A stretch of 62,668 nucleotides of DNA from positions 85,988-148,655 of the forward strand of contig NZ_LN831204.1 in NCBI RefSeq assembly GCF_001368795.1. Reading direction: 5' to 3'. Under the pieces are notes generated by a model. It searched no databases. It was not told the DNA's origin and worked only from the letters and a program-made list of their open reading frames with translations. Below, in pieces: positions 7,854 to 16,937 of the stretch. Numbering within the stretch: the first letter of the stretch is position 1; the number at the start of each line of letters is the position of its first letter. A program made the position numbers and the translations under genes. Source of the stretch: Paenibacillus ihuae (GTDB lineage: Bacteria; Bacillota; Bacilli; Paenibacillales; Paenibacillaceae).

Positions 7854-8386
7854 TCATCGAATCATTTGTGAGATCTTTTTGGCGACTGGAGAGTTGCCTT
7901 TATCTTCATTAAAAGATTGCTCATCATCGTAATAGTACCTAACAAGTCCGAGCTTGTCATCCTCTTTAATTTTATAGTAGGCCATATAGTCCTTTGCAAA
8001 CTCTGTGTCTGGACTGCCTATGCTTTTGATAATACTTCCTTTTTGAATGGTAACCCTTGATTCAATCTTTGTTGAATCATTGAATGAGTAAAGGTTCCAT
8101 GTTCCATAAATGGATTCTATGGAGTCAGAAGGCACGTCCGCAGTATCAGTACTGACCGGTTCAGCATCGGCTGGCGGGTCCGGTAGCACTTCCGGATCAT
8201 AGTTTTCGATTTCTTCTGTAGTTGCCGACTCAACAGTCTCTGCGGCTGCGCTAGTGTTTGCGCTTGCGCGACTGCCGGCGCAGCCTGTTCCTTGGATTCC
8301 GGCATGATGATTAAGAAGCCGACAAAGGCAGCCAGGCCTATCGCAAGCATCATGAGAGTAATGGCCAATCCCTTAATGAATTTCAC
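7854..8386 (-). pseudogene. membrane-anchored extracytoplasmic protein, frameshifted
   Basis: The GTG start at 8386 follows GAGGG. The first frame gives 'MKFIKGLAITLMMLAIGLAAFVGFLI', a signal anchor. The frame then shifts near 8240-8290; the other frame continues with an acidic, Pro-rich linker ('SATTEEIENYDPEVLPDPP') and an 80-residue domain with 'SIYGTWNLYSF' and 'AYYKIKEDDKLGLVRYYYD'. The joined protein would be about 175 residues. The shift equals one missing base and may be a sequencing error. Family not recognised. Confidence 0.5.
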
Positions 8387-8597
8387 TATAATTTCCCTCT
8401 AAACGTATGTACATGCACTTTATATCATTTCGTCTCAGGGGGCAATAAAACAGCACACCTACTTATTTACCCTTTAAGACAAACCCTATCTCAGTGTTGT
8501 AGCGGGAAGAGGGGCGTATGTTCTATTTTTCCATTGATTAAAATAGCGAAAAGTGGTTATAATACAAACAAATGTTCTTATTTCGGAGGCGGTGAAC

Positions 8598-8798
8598 ATG
8601 AAACTGGCAGCAGGTCAAACCATCGAAATCGTGTACATGGATAAAGTCAGGAAGATCACACAGCGGAAAATAGAGGTATTAGGCATTCAAGACGGACGTA
8701 TACGAGCTACTAATCAGATTACTGGCACACCGAGGGTGTTTTTGTTAGACCGCATCCTTGCTTGGCAGTCAGTGGGGGAAGAACGGTATGCTAGATGA
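8598..8798 (+). CDS. small WYL-like domain protein, 66 aa
   Basis: The start is ATG 8598 because GGAGGCGGTG lies just upstream; upstream in-frame codons lack this. The pattern 'IEIVYMDKVRKITQRKIEVLGIQDGRIRA' followed by 'RVFLLDRILAW' matches the short stand-alone WYL-type proteins common in Paenibacillaceae. WYL domains are thought to bind ligands or nucleic acid ends and to regulate. It overlaps the next gene by 11 bases, so they form an operon. Confidence 0.6.
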   Translation: MKLAAGQTIEIVYMDKVRKITQRKIEVLGIQDGRIRATNQITGTPRVFLLDRILAWQSVGEERYAR

Positions 8799-9084
8799 CA
8801 CCCCGCGTAAATTACTTAGAGTAATATCCCAGTTTCGATACCACTTTAAACGAATGCCTACGCTGATGGAGCTGGGAAGATTAAGCGGAAGGCGATCGGC
8901 GGAGATAACGAAGGGTTTCAAGGTTCTGGCAGCCGAACATTACATACAATGGAGCGCGGGTGATCCGATAGAGACAGCCATCATCATAACGGAATGGGAA
9001 AGGAACGTTCCGTATGCAACACAGCAGAAAGGCGCACAGAGGGGCTGTGACGGAACAAATATAGATTACTGGTTGTATCATTAG
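8788..9084 (+). CDS. small helix-turn-helix-like protein, 98 aa
   Basis: ATG 8788 overlaps the end of the WYL-like gene; GGGGGAAG lies upstream. The N-terminal 60 residues ('VISQFRYHFKRMPTLMELGRLSGRRSAEITKGFKVLAAE') have the helix pattern of LexA/winged-helix N-terminal domains that read 'P(T)..ELG...G.....I...L..L'. It probably binds DNA. Middle gene of a three-gene operon. Confidence 0.55.
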   Translation: MLDDTPRKLLRVISQFRYHFKRMPTLMELGRLSGRRSAEITKGFKVLAAEHYIQWSAGDPIETAIIITEWERNVPYATQQKGAQRGCDGTNIDYWLYH

Positions 9085-9096
9085 GAGGCACATATT

Positions 9097-9582
9097 ATGA
9101 GTAAGTTGGATGCCAATGAGCGATGGAAGACAAAGATGGTCATGCCTGAATATGTTGATGAGTTTGAGCAGTCAGATAAAAAAGAGGGAGCTGGAGCCGG
9201 CGGGCAGATGCTTACGATGACGGAACGTACGATGATAAGGGACCTCATTTTGCTACCATATATAGATTCAATGGTGAGCAAAAGTATCGAAGAGATTGAA
9301 CATTCGGGAAACGTTCTGGAAAGAGTGTACTTAATGGCAGGTCGATATATACAAAAAAGAGTGATGCAGGAAACCTACCAACTACAAAAGGAGCTTAGAC
9401 AGAAAAATATAAAAGTGTTGTTGGATGTACAAGAAGACTTTGTGGTGTATTATAAAATATACTTCCGCGGTTACCAGGAGCGTTTTGGCATGACTCGTGA
9501 CGTAATTAGGACCGAGATTAGCCTACGCTTGACCAATTACACGGCCGATCTCGGAGCAACATTAAAAGATAATCTTAAATAA
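9097..9582 (+). CDS. conserved-type hypothetical protein, 161 aa
   Basis: AGGAGGCAC precedes the ATG. The protein is mostly helical: a charged N-terminal segment with a Gly/Ala stretch ('EGAGAGGQ'), then helices of about 25 residues each. No membrane segment. It lies 12 bases after the previous gene, and the transposon begins 178 bases later. Family not recognised; it looks like a protein that works with the two regulators upstream. Confidence 0.65.
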   Translation: MSKLDANERWKTKMVMPEYVDEFEQSDKKEGAGAGGQMLTMTERTMIRDLILLPYIDSMVSKSIEEIEHSGNVLERVYLMAGRYIQKRVMQETYQLQKELRQKNIKVLLDVQEDFVVYYKIYFRGYQERFGMTRDVIRTEISLRLTNYTADLGATLKDNLK

Positions 9583-9759
9583 GTTAGCCCCGAGCCAGCA
9601 GGCTTAGGAACTGATCCTCCATTAATTTCCCTAACTCACCCATGGACTTGAATTTTCTGGAAGTTCCTGCAGCAGCTGCGCGGGATTAAGTTTTGTCCTG
9701 AAGCTAAAAATACCCGTCAGTACTATCGCTGCCTATGGATGAAAAAGTGATCAGTACCA

Positions 9760-9797
9760 GGGGTACCGCCAACATTTTAACGAAAATATACGCTAAG
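9760..9797 (+). repeat. left 38-bp terminal inverted repeat of the Tn3-family element
   Basis: Starts GGGGTACCGCCAACATTTTA. Matches the reverse complement of 19439-19476 except at positions 6 and 36. TnpA binding site by family knowledge. Confidence 0.85.
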
Positions 9798-9827
9798 CCT
9801 TCGGATGTTCCCGGCTTAGCGTTTTTT
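9791..9827 (+). terminator. terminator overlapping the inner edge of the left TIR
   Basis: CGCTAAGCC (9791-9799) pairs with GGCTTAGCG (9813-9821), followed by six T. It would stop transcription entering the transposon from the left. Confidence 0.7.
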
Positions 9828-9842
9828 CTTACTCTAAGAATA

Positions 9843-9864
9843 GTCCGGGCTAAACCGCCCGGAC
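9843..9864 (-). terminator. hairpin just after tnpA
   Basis: A perfect 8-bp GC-rich hairpin (GTCCGGGC/GCCCGGAC) lies seven bases beyond the tnpA stop; no long T tract on the minus strand. Confidence 0.45.
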
Positions 9865-9870
9865 CACCGG

Positions 9871-12840
9871 TCATTCAACTTTCTGCTGTTTCAACGGTCG
9901 CAATGAATTGAGAGACGTATTCTGCTTAAAGTTGAATTTGTATTCGCCAAGAAAATTGATGTGCTCCCATCCAAGGGGGGAAATGTGATTTAGCAGTTCT
10001 TCCTGAAGCTTACCTTGTTTTTTGCGGTGTTCAGTTGCCTGCTGGAGATAGACGGTATTCCAAACACTAATAGCATTGATAATAATGTTCAACGCACTTG
10101 CCCGTTGGAGCTGATCTTGTAGCGCACGTTCCCGCAGTTCCCCATGTTTGCCGAAGAAGATCGCTCTGGCCAATGCGTTCATGGCTTCTCCTTTATTCAA
10201 CCCTCGATGAATTTTTCTCCGCAGCGCCTCGCTCGAAAGGTAATCCAAGATGAAGATCGTTTTCTCGATACGCCCCATTTCTCGCAGCGCGTTAGCCAAG
10301 CTGTTTTGTCTTGCATAGGAACCGATTTTCCCCATAATGAGTGATGCTGAAACGGTTCCTTCCCGGATGGAGTGAGCCAGCCGGAGAACATCGTCGTAGT
10401 TCTCTTGAATGATCTTGGTATTAATTTGTCCGCGAAGCAGCTTCTCCAATTTAGGTAAATCGGAAGGTTTTCCGATAGCGTAGAGCTTGGAATCAGCCAA
10501 GTCGCGTAAGCGCGGCGCAAAGCGAAATCCAAGCAAATGCGTTAAACCAAAGACTTGATCGGTGTAACCGGCTGTATCCGTATAATGCTCCTCGATGGAC
10601 AAGTCCGTTTCGTGGTGGAGCAAACCGTCGATGACATGTACGGCATCCCTAGCGTTCGTATTGATGACTTTCGTGTAGAACGTCGAAAACTGGTCGCTTA
10701 CGAAGCGATATATCGTTGCTCCTTTTCCGGTCCCGTAGTGAGGATTCGCATCTGCGTGAAGCGACGATACACCGATCTGGACGCGCATTCCATCAGATGA
10801 GGAAGTAGTGCCGTTCCCCCAATATGAAGGCAGCGCCAGCTTATGATGAAAATTAACCAGAACAGCTTGCGCTTTATTCATCGCGTCTTCGTACAGCCTC
10901 CATTGAGCTGTATTGGCCATTTGCCGATATGAAATGCTCGGAGTGGCTTCAGCCATCTTCGTAAGACCGATGTTCGTTCCCATTGCCATAAGGGTAGCCA
11001 TAAGGATTGTTGTTTCTTCCTCGTTCGGAGCGCGGTTACTGGAAGCGTGAATAAACTGCTCATGAAAATTCGTCCAGTTGGCTACTTCCATGAGTAGATC
11101 CGTCAGCTTGATTCGTGGTAGCAGCTCATAGAGGGAGAGACTGAAATTCCGTGATTCATCGGGAACATCTTTCTCCAATCGGTCGATGTGCAATTTCCCG
11201 TTCTCCAAATTAACTCCGTCCAGCTCATTGATGTGATCCGAAACCCAGTTTAATCTTTGAAGAAGCGCTTCAATCCGTTCTTCAAGATACTCCTTTGCGG
11301 ACAAGCTGACGGCAAGCTTTGTAGCGTTAGGAGCAATGCCATTCCATTCGTCTTTCGTCACAAGGTATTCCTCGAAATCCTTATGCTGACGGCTTCCGAC
11401 TATGGACACGTCCCCAGAACGAACGTAATTCCGCAACTCTGTCAGGACAGCCATTTCGTAGTAATGCCGGTTGATCGTTCCGTCATCGTCGTAAACGTGC
11501 TTTTGCCAGCGGTTCGAAACGAAGTTCAGAGGCGCGCCCTCCGGAACTTTCCGCTTCCCGGTTTCATTCATATCCCTGATGATATCGACCGCCTTCATTA
11601 GCGGCTCTGCGGACTTAGTTGACCGAAATTCCAACGATTTTAGCAGCGTTGGCGTGTATTTCCGGAGCGTATAGAATTTCTTTTCCAACAAGTCCAAGTA
11701 GTCGTAATCAACGGGTCGCGCCAGCCGTTTAGCTTCCTCCACGGATGCAACGACCTGATCCCACGGCATGACGGCATCAAGAGCAACAAACGGATCAATA
11801 CCTTCGCTTCGGGCCTTAATAAGAGCGGCTCCAAGATCGGCAAAGTGAACAATTTTTTCGTTGATCGACTTACCGTTTTGTTTTTGAAGTTCCTCTTGAG
11901 CCTTTCTTCCTTTGGAAAGCAGTATCATGATCTGCCGGTCATGAATCTCGAATGCCAGGTCTGTCAAATCCTGAATCAACTCCAATAGGTACGCTACTAA
12001 AATCGCGTACTTTTTCGGATCATTAAAGCGGCGGAAGGAATGAGGTTCGTAACGTGAACCGATTTTAGAAAGCTGTCGCAGCCGATTCGGATGAATGCCT
12101 TTCGTATCGACTTGCAGCTGCAGGTCGCGTATGTATTCGAGTTTTTCAATAACCTTCAAAAATGAATCCGGAGAGCATGTACCTGGAATTTCCCTTAACC
12201 ATGCCAAGTAGGTTTTGCTACTTTCCGGCATGGTGGTCAAGATGCGATCCAACTTAGCAATCTGTAATGCTGTCAGTGAATTGCTGAGCAGCTTGAATAT
12301 TTTTTCTTCTGTTCGTTTGCGAGTTTCCCAAACGGATCTTTCAATTGTAGCTATTGAAGGAAGAATGATTTTACGCTTACGTAAATCTTCGAGTGCGAGC
12401 TGAATCAGGTGTAAGGGATTGCCGTTTGCCATTGCATGATTAAAAAGATGCTTGCACAAAGAACGATACTCGCTCAAGGTGAATGTCTGGAAACCATATT
12501 CCTTCCGGATCTCATACAGATGCTCGTATCTCGTGGCTTCTCGGTCGCCGTAAGATGCAAAAGACTCCACATCGGCATTGATTTGTTTTGCAATATAACG
12601 AAGGACTTGAAATGGCACATCTCTTACGTCAGAAAGCGTCCAGCCGAGATAGCGAAGTACGCACAGCTGCACGGCAAAACCGAGGCGGTTATAATCTCTT
12701 CGCCGCTGCTGGATGATTTCAAGGTCGTGCTGGGTAAATGTGAAATAGGTGCCCAATTCCCATTCGCCGAGATCAGGCGGTATTTGCAAATATTGCATCC
12801 TTTCCTCCGGAGTTAGCAGTTCCCTTACTCTCGCGTACAT
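9871..12840 (-). CDS. tnpA: Tn3-family transposase TnpA
   Basis: 989 residues if started at the ATG whose first base is 12840; an AAGGGG site lies nine bases before it, and the start follows the tnpI stop closely. This length is close to the 987 residues of Tn4430 TnpA. N-terminal signatures are 'RELLTPEERMQYL', 'YFTFTQHDLEII' and 'RRRDYNRLGFAVQLCVLRY'. The C-terminal half has 'HVIDGLLHHETDLSIEEHYTDTAGYTD' and 'FRFAPRLRDLADSKLY', typical of the DDE catalytic region of Tn3 transposases. It catalyses replicative transposition between the 38-bp ends; the cointegrate is resolved by TnpI. The reading frame is intact. Confidence 0.95.
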   Translation of the reverse strand: MYARVRELLTPEERMQYLQIPPDLGEWELGTYFTFTQHDLEIIQQRRRDYNRLGFAVQLCVLRYLGWTLSDVRDVPFQVLRYIAKQINADVESFASYGDREATRYEHLYEIRKEYGFQTFTLSEYRSLCKHLFNHAMANGNPLHLIQLALEDLRKRKIILPSIATIERSVWETRKRTEEKIFKLLSNSLTALQIAKLDRILTTMPESSKTYLAWLREIPGTCSPDSFLKVIEKLEYIRDLQLQVDTKGIHPNRLRQLSKIGSRYEPHSFRRFNDPKKYAILVAYLLELIQDLTDLAFEIHDRQIMILLSKGRKAQEELQKQNGKSINEKIVHFADLGAALIKARSEGIDPFVALDAVMPWDQVVASVEEAKRLARPVDYDYLDLLEKKFYTLRKYTPTLLKSLEFRSTKSAEPLMKAVDIIRDMNETGKRKVPEGAPLNFVSNRWQKHVYDDDGTINRHYYEMAVLTELRNYVRSGDVSIVGSRQHKDFEEYLVTKDEWNGIAPNATKLAVSLSAKEYLEERIEALLQRLNWVSDHINELDGVNLENGKLHIDRLEKDVPDESRNFSLSLYELLPRIKLTDLLMEVANWTNFHEQFIHASSNRAPNEEETTILMATLMAMGTNIGLTKMAEATPSISYRQMANTAQWRLYEDAMNKAQAVLVNFHHKLALPSYWGNGTTSSSDGMRVQIGVSSLHADANPHYGTGKGATIYRFVSDQFSTFYTKVINTNARDAVHVIDGLLHHETDLSIEEHYTDTAGYTDQVFGLTHLLGFRFAPRLRDLADSKLYAIGKPSDLPKLEKLLRGQINTKIIQENYDDVLRLAHSIREGTVSASLIMGKIGSYARQNSLANALREMGRIEKTIFILDYLSSEALRRKIHRGLNKGEAMNALARAIFFGKHGELRERALQDQLQRASALNIIINAISVWNTVYLQQATEHRKKQGKLQEELLNHISPLGWEHINFLGEYKFNFKQNTSLNSLRPLKQQKVE

Positions 12841-12853
12841 CGTTCTCATCCCC

Positions 12854-13809
12854 TTATTGCCAAGATATTTTTTCAACTTCCGCTTGCAGATCCGCACGAG
12901 TCGCCTTGACGTAAATCATCGTTGTATCCAGACTATCATGTCCCATAATTTGCGCCAAGCGGTGCAATGGGGTGTTTTCTGCCACCACGTACCCGAACCG
13001 GTGCCGCAGATCGTGGGCGCTTAATCCTTCGAGCCGCGCTGCTTTCATGTATTTTTGAATCACATGGCGTAATGCTCGTTCGGTTAATCGATCGCTAGTT
13101 TTCTCCGATGGAAACAGATAAGGACTATCCGAAGGAAGGAGTGCCAGATATTTTTCTAAAGCAGTTCTGCACGTAGCGTTCAAAGGTACTTCTCGCTGTT
13201 TTTCCGTTTTCCGGATCGAACCGTAAGCTGACCGCTGCGTTTACCGATTTGAATATCTCCGGGAGCCAGATCGCATACTTCCATTGTTCGTAAGCCGGTG
13301 TGAAACATCACGATGAGAATCGTCTGATCCCGAAGGGAACCGCCATGCTCAGCCGCAGCGATCAATGCAGCTTCTTCTTTGTCTGTCATCTGCCTGGGAC
13401 TTACCTTTTCTTCCCGAACCAATTTAACCGGCTTCGAAGGGTTGCGGTGAATCCTGGATTCCGACACGGCCCACTCGAAAAAACGTTTCAGGGTTATAAG
13501 CCGCCGATTAATGGTCGCCGGTTTCAATTCCATTACTTTTTGCGCGGCTTCCCGATATCGTGTTAATGTTGGAGTAGCCACATCTTCAATTCGAAATATA
13601 ACCTCTTCCTCTTGGTGGTTGGCTGTCTCAAACCAACCGATAAAATGTTTCAAGTCGCTTGCGTACTCCTTTAGTGTTTTGGGATTCAAATCTTCGTGGG
13701 TGGTGAGAGCGTGAATGAAGTCCTGAATTATCTGCTCGCCCTGTTCCGAAATCCCCGGTGTCTCTCTCATTAGCAAAGCCTCCAAATCTTGACTTACATT
13801 AGCGGACAT
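12854..13809 (-). pseudogene. tnpI: TnpI-type tyrosine recombinase, frameshifted
   Basis: Two frames together give a 315-residue recombinase. 13180-13809 encodes the SAM-like DNA-binding domain and the first catalytic part, with 'HTGLRTMEVCDL' holding the first catalytic Arg. 12854-13183 encodes the end, with 'LSAHDLRHRFGYVVAENTPLHRLAQIMGHDSLDTTMIYVKA' (HxxR, H and the Tyr nucleophile). The break is at five A on the coding strand (13199-13203); six A would read ...KRKKQREVPLNATC. In Tn4430-like elements TnpI resolves cointegrates at the adjacent site. The gene is either inactivated, misread at a homopolymer, or expressed by slippage. Confidence 0.8.
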
Positions 13810-13897
13810 GGCATTCTTATCTTAACCGAGACATTAGCGGACATCAAGTGTATGCTTTGAAAACACCTAATGACCGCTAATCTTTATTAGCGGTCAT
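13798..13897. promoter_or_regulatory. internal resolution site with four TnpI-binding motifs
   Basis: Four copies of ATTAGCGG(A/T)CAT: direct copies at 13798-13809 and 13833-13844, and an inverted pair at 13870-13881 and 13886-13897. Two accessory direct repeats plus an inverted-repeat crossover core is the layout of the Tn4430 internal resolution site. The first copy includes the tnpI start codon, so TnpI binding may also autoregulate. Confidence 0.8.
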
Positions 13898-13953
13898 TTA
13901 ACCAACTTTAGAATATGATCCGTTTACACGCGTCAACTGAACTCCTCCCTATA

Positions 13954-13977
13954 GATTACCAATTATAATTGGTAATC
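13954..13977. repeat. perfect 24-bp palindrome
   Basis: GATTACCAATTA and its exact reverse complement adjoin with no loop. It lies six bases beyond the stop of the minus-strand glycosyltransferase gene and may act as its terminator, though no T run follows. Confidence 0.5.
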
Positions 13978-13982
13978 CTAGG

Positions 13983-15800
13983 CTACGAGTAATCTTTTAC
14001 GATAAAGTCGTTTAATAAATCGAATGCCTCCATTAGCTTGGGGAATAGACCTATATCTCTTATTTCATCCGCCTCTGCTCTTGATTCAGATATTCGCATG
14101 TTTTTTCCGTCGGCAATGTCGCCCGGTAGTGGCATGTAGATCGCGGCACCGATGGATAGCAGATAACAAAGCTTATCCAGCACGACCAGCATATATTGTT
14201 CGAACCCGGCGTATTTCTCTCCATAAATCGCCCGCAACTTGAATAGCTCTGTCAAATATTCGTTGACAGTCACCATGTCTTTTCGATGGGGGATCATGTC
14301 AAGGACCATGAATTGGACTTCAAAACCCGGGTGTAGCTTAACGAATTCCATAAAGTTCTGGCGCGATTGATTCCAGTTGCTCGTTGGCCTCGGATGCTCC
14401 TGATGGTAGTTGACTACCTCGTCATCGTGTATGAAGCACGCTCCTTTTTTATATAAGCGCAAACCGAGCTCCCAATCCTCCCAGCCGTATCCCTCGAACC
14501 GTTCGTCGAAATACCCGGACCGGTCAAGTAGCGACTTCGGCAATGAAACGTTGCTTGTGATGAAGTTCATCCAGCTATAATGGAATTCCTTGAAATGAGG
14601 ACCGTGCTTCGCGAGGATTCCGTCAAAATAATCATACTCATAGCTGAGCGGATCCAGCTGTTCCCGATCGCCCATCGATTCCAGCGGCAGCAACTGAATG
14701 ACCGTCCGATCTTTTTGGATAAAATGGTCGATCAATGGTTGCGCGGAAGGGCGGTGAAGGTACAAACTTTGCAATTGTGAAATCTGCTGTTCCGAATAAC
14801 AAGGATCGGCCACCGTATAAATTCGTTTCACCTTCATGCTCCCGGAGACAACAAGCGGAATGCCGCTTTGATGATGGCGCATATGCTTCTCGATGAAATC
14901 GGCGGGACAGAGCATCTCGGCATCCAGAAACAACAGGACAGCCCCGGAAGCAATGCTTATGCCGATATTTCGCACTTTCCCCCTTCCGACCGGTTTCTCC
15001 AAACGAACGTATTTGATCGGAAACGGAGGATTCAAATGGTCGATTATGGATGGGGTCGAATCCGTCGAACCGTCATCCAAAAAAATAACTTCCATCTGGT
15101 CGGCCGGATAGGTCTGTAGTTGCAATGTACGCAGAGCGTAATAATTTAACGGACAGCGGTTATGAGAAGGCATAATGACACTGACTTGAATATACTTCGG
15201 GGTGGAATTCGCGACCAACGTTCCTGAAGCTGGGTTCCAATGCCAATAAAGTCCTGGTTCATCGCCTTTTAGATCGGTGAACATGAACGCTTGTATTTCG
15301 GCTTCCGTTCTCGCCATGCTCCAAACTCTTACCTGTGCCGCTTTACCTATAAAATGGCCGTACGTATGCCCCCCCACAGCTAATGAAGGGTAAACATGAT
15401 CATATTTGCTGGGAAGACCTTGTTTAATAAACTTGCCGTTAATATAGAGGCGGGGGAGCTTATTATCATATACGACAGCCACATGCTGCCACTTCGCGAA
15501 CGAGTGCGCATAGACAAGCTTGGCCGGCATATCGTTCACTGTATGCTCGTGAATAGATATGCCGTTCGTTCCGACCGCGATACCAAAACCCGCATTTTCC
15601 GGAAACAGGAAATCAGGACCGATCAAATAGTTTTTTCCTGATACTCCACTTATGCCGCTTATTTGTTCGAATTCAAGCGTTTGTTCCGCTTCCGCTGTCA
15701 CCCAAAACTCGTACGTAAACGTATCGGCCAGGTCTCGGATGTTTTTTTGAAACATAATCGTCTCGTTCCCGCTGAAATGCAAGGCGCCGAGCTCCATCAT
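13983..15800 (-). CDS. LamG-like domain fused to a family 2 glycosyltransferase
   Basis: 605 residues; GGGAGG precedes the ATG. Residues 1-195 form a LamG/concanavalin-like jelly roll ('HFSGNETIMF', 'TFTYEFWV', 'WQHVAVVYDNKLPRLYINGK', 'GKAAQVRVWSMARTEAEI'). Residues about 205-480 are a GT-A fold: 'VSVIMPSHNR', 'LDDGSTDST', 'GRGKVRNIGISIASGAVLLFLDAE' (DxD-like), and a C-terminal 'GYFDERFEGYGWEDWELGLRL' motif as in galactosyltransferase-type GT2 enzymes. No signal peptide. It probably transfers a sugar from a nucleotide donor, with the jelly roll recognising glycan or protein acceptor. It is co-directional with the nucleotidyltransferase gene 19 bases upstream. Confidence 0.85.
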   Translation of the reverse strand: MMELGALHFSGNETIMFQKNIRDLADTFTYEFWVTAEAEQTLEFEQISGISGVSGKNYLIGPDFLFPENAGFGIAVGTNGISIHEHTVNDMPAKLVYAHSFAKWQHVAVVYDNKLPRLYINGKFIKQGLPSKYDHVYPSLAVGGHTYGHFIGKAAQVRVWSMARTEAEIQAFMFTDLKGDEPGLYWHWNPASGTLVANSTPKYIQVSVIMPSHNRCPLNYYALRTLQLQTYPADQMEVIFLDDGSTDSTPSIIDHLNPPFPIKYVRLEKPVGRGKVRNIGISIASGAVLLFLDAEMLCPADFIEKHMRHHQSGIPLVVSGSMKVKRIYTVADPCYSEQQISQLQSLYLHRPSAQPLIDHFIQKDRTVIQLLPLESMGDREQLDPLSYEYDYFDGILAKHGPHFKEFHYSWMNFITSNVSLPKSLLDRSGYFDERFEGYGWEDWELGLRLYKKGACFIHDDEVVNYHQEHPRPTSNWNQSRQNFMEFVKLHPGFEVQFMVLDMIPHRKDMVTVNEYLTELFKLRAIYGEKYAGFEQYMLVVLDKLCYLLSIGAAIYMPLPGDIADGKNMRISESRAEADEIRDIGLFPKLMEAFDLLNDFIVKDYS

Positions 15801-15819
15801 AGGGGCCTACCTCCCATTA

Positions 15820-16791
15820 TTAATCATCCTCCGTTCCCGGTATTGCGAACATCCTGTCCGAAGTAACAATCGTACGCTTGATTTTCCCCATCGGGCGGGT
15901 CAACCAGGCATTTTCGCAAACGACGCTTTTCTCAATGACGCAGCCGTCAAGCTCCGCGCCATCCCCAATCGATACGAACGGACCGATCGTCACATTCGTC
16001 AGACGGCAATTTTTCCCAATTGAAACAGGGCCTATCAACGTACAGTTATCTGCGATCGTTCCGCGATTCATAATGATTCGGGTTCCCTGTTCTAGCTTCA
16101 GCATGTTCAGGTTGGATGCAAGCCATCGCTCCGGCGTGCCGACATCCATGAACCATTCCTTCGTAACGGTGTAAGACATAGAATGCCCATTGTCCAGAAG
16201 CCATTGAAGCGCATCTGTTATCTCATATTCCCCTCGCGACGACGGGCTAACCACATTTTCCGTTAGGAAAATAGCCGGTGAAAAAACATAGATACCTATA
16301 ATTGCCAAGTTGCTCTTGGGATGTGCCGGCTTCTCTTCCAGACTTATAATTTGATCGTTTACGACTTCAGCAACCCCGAATTCCTGCGGATTATTCACCA
16401 TGGCTAGGAAGATGGATGCACGGTGTCCCTGGAAGCATTGAATAAGCGAACTTAACGAACCGTTGAATACATTATCGCCAAGCAGCACGACAAAATCGTC
16501 GTCGCCAACGAAGGATCGGATTTGAAACAGCGCATGCAATATACCAAGCGCTTCGTGTTGAACAATCACACTCACGTTTCGATGCGCATGAAACCGGTTC
16601 AGATGCTTCTTTATTTGCGATTGGGAGGGGTTGATTACGACGGCGGTTTCATTGATCCCCGCCTCGGCCAATTGATCCAGCGCACGGTCCAAAATCGTTT
16701 TATTTGCCACGGGCAGAAGCGTTTTGGGAACGGAATCCGTAATGGGTTTGAGTCTGGTGCCTTTCCCAGCGCACAAAATGATTCCTTTCAT
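15820..16791 (-). CDS. sugar-1-phosphate nucleotidyltransferase
   Basis: 323 residues; GGAGGTGA precedes the ATG. The N-terminus 'MKGIILCAGKGTRLKPITDSVPKTLLPVANK' is the nucleotide-binding signature of glucose-1-phosphate thymidylyl/uridylyl transferases. 'VVLLGDNVFNG' carries the metal-binding Asp, and 'EEKPAHPKSNLAIIGIYVF' is also typical. From about 240 a left-handed beta-helix tail appears ('TIADNCTLIGPVSIGKNCRLTNVTIG'), as in long-form RmlA-like and GlmU-like enzymes. It would supply the activated sugar for the neighbouring glycosyltransferases. Cytosolic. The exact sugar and nucleotide cannot be told from sequence. Confidence 0.88.
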   Translation of the reverse strand: MKGIILCAGKGTRLKPITDSVPKTLLPVANKTILDRALDQLAEAGINETAVVINPSQSQIKKHLNRFHAHRNVSVIVQHEALGILHALFQIRSFVGDDDFVVLLGDNVFNGSLSSLIQCFQGHRASIFLAMVNNPQEFGVAEVVNDQIISLEEKPAHPKSNLAIIGIYVFSPAIFLTENVVSPSSRGEYEITDALQWLLDNGHSMSYTVTKEWFMDVGTPERWLASNLNMLKLEQGTRIIMNRGTIADNCTLIGPVSIGKNCRLTNVTIGPFVSIGDGAELDGCVIEKSVVCENAWLTRPMGKIKRTIVTSDRMFAIPGTEDD

Positions 16792-16937
16792 TCGTTCACC
16801 TCCATGCTTCCATATATACGTCTTGCCGCTCGGTTAAGTTTGGACTTTAATCCAAATCATAATTGTGCGGGTGCCTGTTCCAAAACCTGAAGCGCGGGAA
16901 TATACTGTCTGAAATAGCAACGAGGGAAGGTGCACAG

